DNA from: Anthonomus grandis grandis
Lineage: Eukaryota; Arthropoda; Insecta; Coleoptera; Curculionidae
Assembly: GCF_022605725.1 (NCBI RefSeq)
Contig: NC_065552.1
Location: 16,200,785 to 16,264,784, forward strand
Direction: 5' to 3'
Length of the DNA: 64,000 nt
Positions 43,784-53,300 of this stretch are shown one piece after another. The position numbers and the translations under genes are program-made. Position 1 is the first letter of the stretch. The number at the start of each line of letters is the position of its first letter. The notes beneath the pieces were generated by a model. It was not told the origin of the DNA and made no database searches. It saw only the letters and a program-made list of their open reading frames with translations.

Positions 43784-44133
43784 GGTTCGGCCGGGAACTA
43801 ATCTTTTATGATTTGAGGTTAGCATTGCAGTTCCCCTTCTATTTTCCCTGGGTTAATATTTTGTGGCCAAACGATCACACGACGCGTAATGAGTGGGGAT
43901 CTGTCCATTCTATAAAGCCGGCGCTAGACGATGCTACGAACACCCTCAAATGTTGGACGCTTGATAGTGTGTCGCATCGTGTGGCCGACCTTTTTATTAA
44001 CGATCGAACGATTCGAACGAATATTTGTTACACGATTCGTCAGAAGCAAGTGATTTTTTCAGCAGGCACAACATGCTCTGAGTGGTCAGTGTTCGCTATT
44101 AATTGGCTCGTCTATTGTTTTTTTGTATTTACA

Positions 44134-44453
44134 ATGGAATGGAACAATGAACTAGTTATGGAATTTATTTCCTTATATGAAAAGCATGCAGTCCTTTGGA
44201 ATCTGAAACATCCAAATCATAAAAACCGAAACCGTTTAAATGACGCATGGTAAGAGATCAGTAATGAATTTAACATTGATGTGGCCATTGAGGAATTAAG
44301 AAAAAAAGGAGTCGCTTATGGCAACGCAAGTTCGAGGTTCTGACAACTGGATCTGAACAAAAACATGTTACAAAACCAACGTTGTTCGCATATGATGCTA
44401 TTGACCGCTTCATTAGAGTCATAGAAACGAAAACACCGTCACTGAATTCTGAG
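44134..44453 (+). pseudogene. MADF-domain protein of PIF/Harbinger, exon 1
   Basis: ATG at 44134. It reads MEWNNELVMEFISLYEKHAV, LWNLKHPNHKNRNRLNDAW, the MADF DNA-binding domain that accompanies PIF/Harbinger transposases. A TAA follows Trp (44251-44253), then EISNEFNIDVAIEELRKK in the same frame and, after a frame change near 44310, KPTLFAYDAIDRFI, ETKTPSLNSE. The donor GAG/GTATTT is at 44453/44454. The partner protein helps bring the transposase to DNA or the nucleus. One stop and one frameshift break this copy. Confidence 0.75.
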
Positions 44454-44887
44454 GTATTTTTATTGGTAATAATTATTTATGCGGGGTGCACCATTAGTCG
44501 ATAATTATCCTATTACATATCACGTACATTTATAATATTTTTGGATTCCACATTTCGTATATGATGTTCTATGTACTTAAACTTAATTGATTTTTAAATA
44601 TTAGCAGTTGCAAATCCACCCCTTGGCACTTTTGACACGCTGTGAAATTTAAACTGATTATCTGAACTATCTTAACTATTCATATGCTAGTTTTTGACAC
44701 TAATCTGTGAATTTAATAGGAGGCTGAAATTTTATCAGATATTAGGTATGTACACTAAATTAAACTGTTTAGATTTTACAGCATGTTAAAAGTACAAAAA
44801 GCTCTATTTTTTATCTTTGGAATAATTACAGTTTAATGATGCCACATTTATTTAAAATATAAAATAATATTTTTACAAATTTAATAC

Positions 44888-45704
44888 TCAATTAATGTAA
44901 TCTTGCCATTTAACTGCCCCGTTGGTTATAAAATTTTCCGCAAACTCTTTTCGGATATGTTGTGCATCCTGTGACGTTTTTCTGGGTATGGTGGAAAGTG
45001 GGGTAAGCGATGAAGTTTTGATATCTTCGCGCCATGTGCCAGAATGGAAAAGCCCATCTTCTTCATAATCTAAACTGCCTTGTGGAGTATATATATATCT
45101 GCCTAGGTGTATTACTTTGCCGCAGAAAATTATGAAATAGTGCACATGTCATGCAAATTATAGCAGTTTTTTCAGGCTGTAACAACATCGGTTTTCTAAA
45201 AACACGGAAAACAAATGACAAGATTCCAAATACGTTTTCTGCGATTCTTCGTGCGCGACTCAGACGGTAATTAAATGTTCGTTCAATGCTGCCTTTAGCA
45301 TGATTTCGCGCATACGGTTTTAAAAGTGAGCTACCAAGACGGAATGCGTCGTCCCCTTAAAAAATATATGGTATGTCCTTGTGATGTCCTGGTAGAGGTT
45401 TGTTTGGCGGTAGTAACAGTTCTTTAAGTATCATTTTACGATAAAGTGTGGATGCAAAGACTCCAGCATCGTTCATTCGTCCTTGGGCACCGACATCAAT
45501 AAATGTAAAACAGTAGTCTGCATCAACCAATGCTAAAAATATGATGCTGAACGTTTTTTTATAATTAAAAAATGTAGATTCCCTATTAAACGGAGCTTGC
45601 AGTAAAACATGTTTGCCATCAATGGCACCCACACAGTAGAGAAAATGTTATCGCTGATAAAATCCATAAGCTATCTTTTATCAATCTTCCTCTGTTTGCG
45701 GTAA
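44888..45704 (-). pseudogene. PIF/Harbinger transposase, last exon (catalytic)
   Basis: After the acceptor TATTTTCAG the reading is LPQTEED, stop, then CVGAIDGKHVLLQAP (first catalytic Asp), FNYKKTFSIIFLALVDADY, VGAQGRMNDAGVF (second Asp), GDDAFRLGSSLLKPY, RARRIAENVFGIL (Glu). It ends with SGTWRED and GAVKWQDYIN at 44888-45145. The DDE_4 layout and all three acidic residues are visible. A TGA for Trp near 45685, a TAA for Leu near 45357 and a frameshift near 45150 disable it. It lies entirely inside the MADF gene's intron (44454-45844), antisense. Confidence 0.85.
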
Positions 45705-45844
45705 CTGAAAATAACACAAGAAATATCTCAACTATTTATGGACATAAAGACATATAAACTATCCCACCATCACTAGAACGATTATTATAACTATCTTAAA
45801 CTACTTTTCTTATGTATGAGTATTATTTTTTTTCGAAAACCCAG

Positions 45845-46220
45845 ATCGAAGATGATTCCCAGAATGAGCAGGAGGTATCGAATGACGAAAAATAGGAAAT
45901 AAGTCAAGCCAGTAGCGGCCATGTACAAGACATCCATACAACTTTTGCAGTTCCTCAAAGCACTTCCGGATCTAAAAGAAAGACATTCCCTAAATCTTTC
46001 CAATTAAATTAATATATCTAAACCTTTAAAGCAAGTGACTGATTCTTTGACAACTCTTACCACAAAATCAAAAACTGCAGATACACCTCGCGATGCACTT
46101 GCATTATATGGAGAACTGTTAACTTCGAAACTTCAAAGACTGAGAGAACTCAACTTATTTTACAAAATAAAATAAATAATCTGATTTTCGAAGGAGAACT
46201 TCATGGAATTGAAAATTCTA
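45845..46220 (+). pseudogene. MADF-domain protein of PIF/Harbinger, exon 2
   Basis: After the acceptor AAACCCAG (45844) the reading is IEDDSQNEQEVSNDEK, stop, EISQASSGHVQDIHTTF and, after frame changes, DSLTTLTTKSKTADTPRDAL, YGELLTSKLQRLR, INNLIFEGELHGI. An acidic linker followed by a helical, BESS-like tail is usual for MADF proteins. Exon 1 ends and exon 2 starts at phase 0. It lies within the transposase intron 45705-46374, on the opposite strand. Confidence 0.65.
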
Positions 46221-46374
46221 GTGCTACTGTGCGTTACCTTATCTTTCCCACAAATAAAACACAACTCTATCCTCCATCAAATATGTTTCCACGATATTTG
46301 AATGTAACCAAAAATACTTGGATGCTTATTAACAAAATAAACTATGTATAAAAGTACTAAATGGTGTTTCTTAC

Positions 46375-46696
46375 CCGTATTTCATCGTTTGGGACTTCAA
46401 TAGGAGCCTAATAAACATCGGAGACGATGTGGCTTATGGACTGATCTGATATTTTAAATAGTTATCTTAGGCTGGTAAATGGGTCGCCACTATCCAAAAA
46501 TCGTAGAGTAACTGCTAAAAGGTCGTGTCGACGGTCTTGTTGTGGGATACTTTTTCTCAAATTAGTATCTTCTTTTTTTTTGGTCCAATTTTATTTAAAA
46601 GATATTCAAAGTCTTCTGCTGACATTCTACAAAAATTCTCAAATTTCCTGAAGGTTTCTTCAGTAAATCTTGTAGCATAACTGAGCCATATTATAT
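46375..46696 (-). pseudogene. PIF/Harbinger transposase, middle exon
   Basis: Between the acceptor TTTTGTTTTAG (46697) and the donor ATACGG/GTAAGA (46375). It reads IIWLSYATRFTEETFRKFEN, FCRMSAEDFEYLLNKIGP, DLLAVTLRFLDSGDPF and SDQSISHIVSDVY. The F.NF.RMS...F..LL..I.P and A..LRFL..G.PF blocks are the N-terminal conserved region of Harbinger transposases. Stops after SLR and in DVY*A break it. Phase joins exon 1 to give EID. Confidence 0.75.
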
Positions 46697-46790
46697 CTAA
46701 AACAAATGTTGCTGCAGAAAATGGTAATAGCAATAATTATTATGTAGATATAGGTAGATCTAGGTCAGATAGAGAATAATATGTACTTAC

Positions 46791-46926
46791 CGATCTCTCC
46801 TCTTATGTAAGGAAACATCCACCACCTTTTAGTACGTCTACGTTTCTTTTTATCAATTAATAATTTGGTACAGGACAGTGCTACAACAATTGCAGGTGGA
46901 GCTGTAATTGCATCTTCATTCTCCAT
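46791..46926 (-). CDS. PIF/Harbinger transposase, first exon
   Basis: Starts MENEDAITAPPAIVVAL at 46926 (an in-frame ATG also exists at 46953). It contains the basic KKKRRRTKRWWMFPYIRGE, the start of the conserved KK.R..W..P block of Harbinger transposases, and ends at a consensus donor (GATCG/GTAAGT). No stop within the exon. The intron to the middle exon is about 94 bp. Confidence 0.75.
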
Positions 46927-47114
46927 TTTGTTCAAACTTCCAACTACACACACATACCATCAACCCAGAAGGTTTGAACCAAATTAATTTGGATCAAATA
47001 TCTGACCCGCCGTGTAGCAGATCAAATTGCCGCATCTTTTATCGAATCTATTTGAGAAACATTCGGTACAACGTTGGAACCAAATGTTTACAGCATCGTG
47101 TGATGCTTGCTTTA

Positions 47115-47600
47115 TGTCAGTGACACGAACGTAATATACGTAGACTGCTAATGCATATGGCCACAATACCCAAAAATTACCACTGCTTGGTGGCCGCCAT
47201 TTTTATAGTGGTTGTGTCATTTTGATGTTGGTCACTCTGAACATTTTCAGTGTCGCCAACAAAAAATATATTAAATAATGATAGTGAAGTTGACGACGCT
47301 GACGTTTGACGTATGACCTGTCGCGAACTAAATTAATTTTTTTCATTGACATTGTTTTTAAATATTGATTCTAAATAACATTTTCAATTATGAGTATAAC
47401 GGATTGCCTAGTTTTAGCGATTTGTAAACGATGCTTGCTTATATCGTCTGCAACAGGCGATGTAGCTTCCTCCTTATTTAACACGTGGATAATGTATCAC
47501 CATCCCTATTTAAACGTATTTGGTTCACTGTTTCTCAAACCCAAATTATTGTAAATTGTGAAAGTCTGTCATGTTTGTTTATGATAAAGTCCAGTTCAGA
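47115..47600 (+). repeat. Dispersed repeat, copy 1
   Basis: Shares long blocks with 47965-48221 (TGCTAATGCATATGGCCAC, GGTGGCCGCCATTTTTATAG, GTGGTTGTGTC) and its tail shares TCCTTATTTAA and AATAATGTATCACCAT (with small changes) with 56513-56640. No coding seen. Confidence 0.8.
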
Positions 47601-47964
47601 GATCTATTAAAATCTTTGATGTGTCGCAGATGCCGCACTAACTAGTCCGTGCGCCTATGTCGTATTTATTGTCGCATGATATACAGCTTTAAATGCCACA
47701 ACTTTATATAGTTCATCTATGAAATCATTTTAAATATACGTAAAACCTCATATTTTACACTATTTTTTATTTTTCTTTAGAAAATATTAATTTTTAGAAA
47801 GAAAATAATATCAAAAAATTGACCGCGGACTAAAATCCAAGCATGTTATAAAATATTTTACACTGCCAGCACTCACAGATTTCTCACCTCTTTTTAGCCA
47901 GTATATTAAACAAAGATAAAACACCTGCGTTCTGGCGATTTCTACTTTAGGCTGTGCAAGTGAT
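47601..47964. other. No recognised gene
   Basis: 364 bp of AT-rich spacer between the two repeat copies. No family motif on either strand. Confidence 0.5.
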
Positions 47965-48221
47965 TGTGACACGAACTTAAAAATATACCTGGACTGCTAA
48001 TGCATATGGCCACGATACCTATAAATGACCACTGCATGGTGGCCGCCATTTTTATAGTGGTTGTGTCCTTTTGATGTTGGTCACAAATTTTTAGTGTTGC
48101 CAACAAAAAATATATTAAATAACGGTAATGAAGTTGACATTTGCCGTGTGAGTATAGCGGATTGTCTAGTTTTTGACGATTTGTAAACGACGCTTGGGTA
48201 TATCGTCTGGAACAGGCGATG
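47965..48221 (+). repeat. Dispersed repeat, copy 2, part before Transib
   Basis: Begins GTGACACGAAC like copy 1, is shortened internally, and ends CAGGCGATG, where Transib starts. The continuation is at 56513. Confidence 0.8.
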
Positions 48222-48260
48222 CATAGTATTGCAACTTATAGGGAAATCAGGACAAAAATC
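48222..48260 (+). repeat. Left Transib end, RSS-like with 23-bp spacer
   Basis: Heptamer-like CATAGTA (48222-48228), 23-base spacer (48229-48251), nonamer-like ACAAAAATC (48252-48260; 8 of 9 match to ACAAAAACC). Confidence 0.65.
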
Positions 48261-48525
48261 ATTATTCAACTATAAGTTAAAGTAACCATTTTTTGGTTTT
48301 ATTTATACATGGACACTTTTACCAACAACCTATCAAATTATAGTTTGAATAGGAATTGATGTCTTTATACAGGGTGAAACAAATGAAGACAAAAATCATT
48401 ATCTAATTAAAAGTTAAAGTAACCAATTTTTTGGTTTTATTTATATTATGAATACTTTTACCAACAACCTATCAAATTATACATAATTTGAATAGAAATT
48501 GGTGTCTTTATACAGGGTGAAAGAA
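48245..48525 (+). repeat. Two-copy tandem repeat of about 145 bp
   Basis: ACAAAAATCATTAT at 48252 and again near 48391 begins two units that share TAAAGTAACCA, TTTTTGGTTTTATTTATA, TTTTACCAACAACCTATCAA and TCTTTATACAGGGTGAAA. It lies just inside the left Transib end and duplicates the nonamer-like word. Confidence 0.8.
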
Positions 48526-48619
48526 AAAGAAGTTATTTACAACACTAAACGTCTTCGGGTACATTATCATTTTCTCACCTTTTACTTGCCATGTTTTTAA
48601 TTGTAGCGTAATATTTTAA

Positions 48620-49640
48620 TTAATAGCGATAGGCGATGTGCAATACACACTCAAAAAAACGAATCCAGCAATGAAGTGTCGATAGCCCAAAGCGATAGTT
48701 TTCAGCATTTGGTGTTCTTTGAAGCACTGAGTCCTGGTTCATTTGGCTTGGTGTGGCTCCACAAATAATGCACCTGGATGTAGAACAGGTTTCTGAAAGG
48801 ATATTGGCCACACTACCGTCAAACATAGTGAATAACATTTCGTAAGAAACATTTCCATTTTTTTCTGAAATAAAAAGATTGTAATTATTAAGATTAGTTA
48901 TTAATGACTCAATTTCGCCATGAACAGTTCGAACAACATCTGAAGTTTCTATTGTAAATTTAAATGCAATTGGTCGAAAATACATTATTGATGATGAACG
49001 TGGGATAGACCATATACTTTCTCCATTTTCATTATCAATTAATCTAAGAGGAACTAATGCGACAAGAAACATTACTCATCTGTTGACAAACTATCTTAAT
49101 TTAAAATTTTTGTCAGAATGTATTATAATATCCTGAATTTTTAAAATACTCTCTGCAGTTTTATTTAGAAGCTCTTGAAGATTAACTTTAGCTGAAGTGC
49201 CAGTCACAATAATTTGCGAGGGTAAAAATGTTTTTTTACATTCAAATAGAGTGCGATAGCTCGGAAAACAGTTTGTATGCAAAGAATTAATCTTAGTATA
49301 TTATATCTCTCAACCAAAAGGTTTAGGTCGTGGTAAAGTGCTAAGGCGTCTTCAGGTGTTCATTTTTTTGCCTCTGAATGAATTTCCTTTCGTTGAGAAT
49401 TAATCCTCTCTGCCGCAAAACATATTTCTTCTGGCGTATAATTTGTCAACAACTCTTGTACTCTGCGCAATTTGGTTCTTTTTGATGCAGCTTTAAAAGG
49501 CACATGCGGTCTTCCACGACTAGGTCTTGGTTGAGGATCCACTTCCATGTCAGTTGCTTCAGTTGGAATATTTGGTTGAAGATAGAGTAAATGAAGAGAA
49601 AAATCCACATTCTTTCTAACGAAACAGAAAATAGCTTGCT
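48620..49640 (-). pseudogene. Transib transposase, N-terminal and central part, broken
   Basis: From 49608: GRPHVPFKAASKRTKLRRVQ, YTPEEICFAAER. After a stop: PEDALALYHDLNLLVERYN and 49091-49282 FPSYRTLFECKKTFLPSQI, LQELLNKTAESILK. 48620-49072: LVALVPLRLIDNENGES, RPIAFKF, TMFDGSVANIL (first catalytic Asp), CIICGATPSQM (zinc pair) and FGLSTLHCWIRFFECVLHIA. This order matches Transib/RAG1-core transposases. The second Asp and Glu regions are missing after a stop at 48620. An acceptor-like TTTCGTTAG lies just upstream at about 49620. At least three lesions. Confidence 0.8.
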
Positions 49641-49958
49641 GCTATTTAGCGGCTTTGCTTCAATGTCAGTTGAACAATTATCTAATGCAAAATAAGTTTT
49701 GTTTCCATTATTCCTGATGCCTTTTTATTTTTTTCGCAACTTAGCCATTTTTCATACAGGATTGTATTAGGTATGGTTTTTTCTAAAAAACAAAAATTCC
49801 GATGGGTGTCATTTAAAAGCAAACACTTTGGAGGATTGATCCTAAAAATTATATGAAACAACTTTAAACTACTTTTTGTAAATCTTGATGAAAGTGAGAA
49901 AAAGGGTATTTTAAAACTTTTAATTATATATCTGGAGAAGACTTAACATGAAAATGGT
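49641..49958. other. Transib intron-like sequence before BEL
   Basis: 318 bp without coding. It probably belongs to the Transib 5' intron, into which BEL inserted. Confidence 0.45.
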
Positions 49959-50142
49959 TGTTTGGGATCATTAAAAACCCCTATTTGTGGACTGTATATC
50001 ACTTTATTTACTTAAATATTGATTTATTTGCTGGACAAAACAAATGCGTGCATTCTCACTTTCGGACGACAAGAGACAGACTTATGCAATGTTGTCACGT
50101 TTAAAGCGTTTTAATTTTTACAGAAAAGAGTTGGCCATAACA
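49959..50142 (-). repeat. BEL 3' LTR
   Basis: 184 bp, TGTTATGGCC...CCCAAACA on the reverse strand; starts TG and ends CA. Differs from the 5' LTR by ACTG/ACGG and by CAAATG/CATTG. Confidence 0.95.
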
Positions 50143-50156
50143 TGCCGCCCGCCTTG
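50143..50156 (-). promoter_or_regulatory. BEL polypurine tract
   Basis: CAAGGCGGGCGGCA on the reverse strand, directly before the 3' LTR. It primes plus-strand DNA synthesis in LTR elements. Confidence 0.8.
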
Positions 50157-50325
50157 AAAGTACAAAGTACTTTCAATAAGAAAAAACTAAACTAAATTTT
50201 AATTATTACAACTTAAAAAACAAACAGATAATTTTTTTTTAACTGTGCTTACTCACTACTTTCTTTTATAGAACTGGATTTAAAATTAATCTTAAAAATA
50301 TTTTCCTAATTCTAAACGAACATTC

Positions 50326-53300
50326 TTAATCTAAAGGTAAAACACATATTCGATTAACGGCACGAGTTATTGTGCTGTTGCGAGTTTTTATGTCCACTAC
50401 TCGGATTATATTTTCTTTTCCCGGATAAGTTTTCACTATTTTACCCAATTGCCACTTTAACGGGGGTAAATTTTCGTCCTTAATAAGTACAAGAGTCCCA
50501 ATTTTTAAGTGGATATGTGCATTTTGCTTCCACTTAACTCGAGTCTGTAGTTCCGACAAGTATTCCCGTTGCCATCGCTGCCAGAAGTGTTGCATCATAT
50601 GTTGAATGTGCTGCCATTTAGACAACCGGTTTTCAGGAATAGTGCGAAGATCTTGTTCTGGAAGACCCGTGATGGTTCTTCCAATTAGGAAATGCGCCGG
50701 GGTTAGTGCTTCTAAATCGTCTGGGTCCTGAGTAACCGGACACAGGGGACGCGAGTTCAGTATTCCTTCAATTTGAGTCAAGATAGTAGAAAATTCTTCG
50801 AACGTAAGTCTTGCCTCACCAATAACCCTTTTAACATGATGTTTAACACTCTTTATTCCGGCTTCCCATAAACCACCGAAACTGGGAGAGCGAGCCGGTA
50901 TAAAATGCCACCGAATTTGCTCTTTGGCAGCGTTATTTGAAATACAGTTTAAATTATTATTTAAAAATTCATATAAATGTATGATTTCATTGTTTGCTCC
51001 TACATAGTTCAATCCATTATCGGAATATATGTTAGTAGGTCTACCCCGTCTGCTAATAAATCTTTTTAATGCAGAGATAAATGCTTCTGTAGTGAGACTA
51101 GATACAATTTCAATATGCACAGCTTTCGTGCTCATGCATATAAATAAGCAGATGTAAGCCTTAACAATTTTTGCCCCACGCGTAACTCTATCTTTCAAAA
51201 GAAAAGGACCACCAAAATCCGTACCAACATTTGAGAACACAGTAAAAGGACTTACACGGACCTTAGGAAGGTCTCCCATTAAATACTGATTAGAGTCCTT
51301 CGGACAGGCTCTAAAGCAGGTTATACATTTCCTGATAATACCTTTACAGGCATTTCGCCCAGAGATCAGCCAGTACCTTTCCCGAATAGAAGATAATAAG
51401 GCTTGAACGCCACAATGAAGTAAACGCGTATGTTCATGTCTCAAAATTGAATTAGTTAAAATATGACTACTGGGTAAGATAATTGGGTGTTTTTTATCAT
51501 AAGATTGATCTGAATGCCTAATCCTACCACCTACTCGTAATATACCATTTTCAAAAAATGGATTAAGTGATAATATTTTACTAGACTTGTGAATTTCTTT
51601 ACCTTGACTTAAATTGGCGTATTCTTGAGCAAAACTTTCAATTTGCACATTCTTGATTAAAAGAAGTAACGCTTCATTTAATTCTTGTGGCTGTAAAGGA
51701 CCACAGGTTTTGGTCATTTTATCAACTTTCAAATTAGAAACAAACCGTAAAATATATGCAGTTACACGTAGCAATGTTGTAAGAGAAGAGAATTTTGAAA
51801 TTAAATTAATTATTTCACTACTTGAACTTAATACAAGGCAAGAAACGCTACGCTTTTCTGGAATTACAGCCATATCAAGCACAGAAAATTTTAAACTCCA
51901 TTCAGAATTGGGTTTTAAAAGCCAGTCAGGACCATGCCACCATAAATTAGAATTACTTAAAAGTTCAACAGAAGTACCACGTGACAGCAGATCAGCTGGA
52001 TTATCAATTGACATAACATGATTCCAATCTTGAAAATTTGTAAGACTTCTTATTTCGCTTACCCGGTTGGCTACAAATGTCTTAAATTTATTAGATTCAT
52101 TTCTTATCCAAGACAAAGTTATTTGGGAATCAGTCCAATAATAGAAGTTATTAAACTTTATTTCCAACGACTCTGTAATTTTTTTAACTAAATTAGCTAA
52201 TAATAGCGCTCCACACAGTTCCAATCTTGGTAAACTAAGTTGTTTTAAAGGAGCGACCCTTGATTTTGCGCATAGCAAAGTTGAACTATAAGTCCCAAAT
52301 GGTGCTAAACATCGTATGTACAGGCATGCCCCATAGGCCTTAATGGAGGCATCAGAAAAGCCATGTAATTCGATTTCAACATAACTTGAGATTATTGAAC
52401 ATCTTGGAATCTTAATTTCAGCAATTAAAGGTAAGTTTTTATAAAATTTTAGCCAGGTATTAATAATTTCAATTGGAATATCGTCATCCCAACCAACTTT
52501 AAGTTTCCAGAGATCTTGCATAAAAAGTTTAGCAATGATTATTACTGGGCCCAATAAACCTAAGGGATCGAATATTTGACAAATTACAGATAAAATTCCC
52601 CTTTTTGTTACCTTGTTTAAATCCTTAGAAGAGTTAGCCCCCAAATTCAATTTATAACATATTAGATCCTTATTAGCATCCCAAAATATGCCCAAGGTTT
52701 TATTTGCTTCATTCTCACCTATATTTAAAATATTTACATCCAAATCTTTATTAGTTTTAAATTCGGCCAAACTTTCCTTACAATTACACAGAAATTTTCT
52801 TAATTCAAATCCATAATTTTTTAATAAATCAACAATATTAGCTTGTGCAATTAACAATTCATCTTTAGACTCAAAACCTGTTAGGAGATCATCCATATAA
52901 AAATCTCTTTCAATTATTTTGGACGCAACCGGAAATTTAGCTTTGTTCTCTTCTGCGATTTGAAATAAGCACCTTACTGCAAGATATGGTGCCGAAGCAG
53001 TACCATATGTTACGGTATTCAATTTATAAATCTTTATCTTTTCATTGCTATTTGACCTCCAAAAAATCTTTTGATATTCCCTATCATTAAAATCTACCCA
53101 AATCTGACGATACATTTTGGAGATATCACCCGTCATAACATAAGAATGAACTCTAAATCTACCTAAAATAGCAAAAACATCCTGTTGCAACGTAGGCCCT
53201 ACAAACTGAGCATCGTTTAGCGACAAACCTGTAGTCGACTTTGCCGATGCGTCAAAGACGACTCTACATTTTGTGGTTAGACTGTCATTCTTTATTATAG

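Larger units (their letters stand above)
38387..43807. mobile_element. Unclassified element bounded by perfect 24-bp inverted repeats
   Basis: 38387-38410 (AAAAGATTAGTTCC then CGGCCGAACC) and 43784-43807 are exact inverses over 24 bp. Removing the nested hAT leaves about 1.8 kb. One coding fragment (42584-42905) lies inside. No target duplication is evident, so the family is unknown. The pairing could also mark two separate insertions of a related element. Confidence 0.5.

Noticed and set aside
43784..44133. Upstream 118 codons of the frame ending in the MADF domain as part of the protein
   Set aside because: The MADF domain starts naturally at the ATG at 44134; the earlier text (FYFPWVNILWPNDHTTR) has no family resemblance and starts within the 24-bp inverted repeat.
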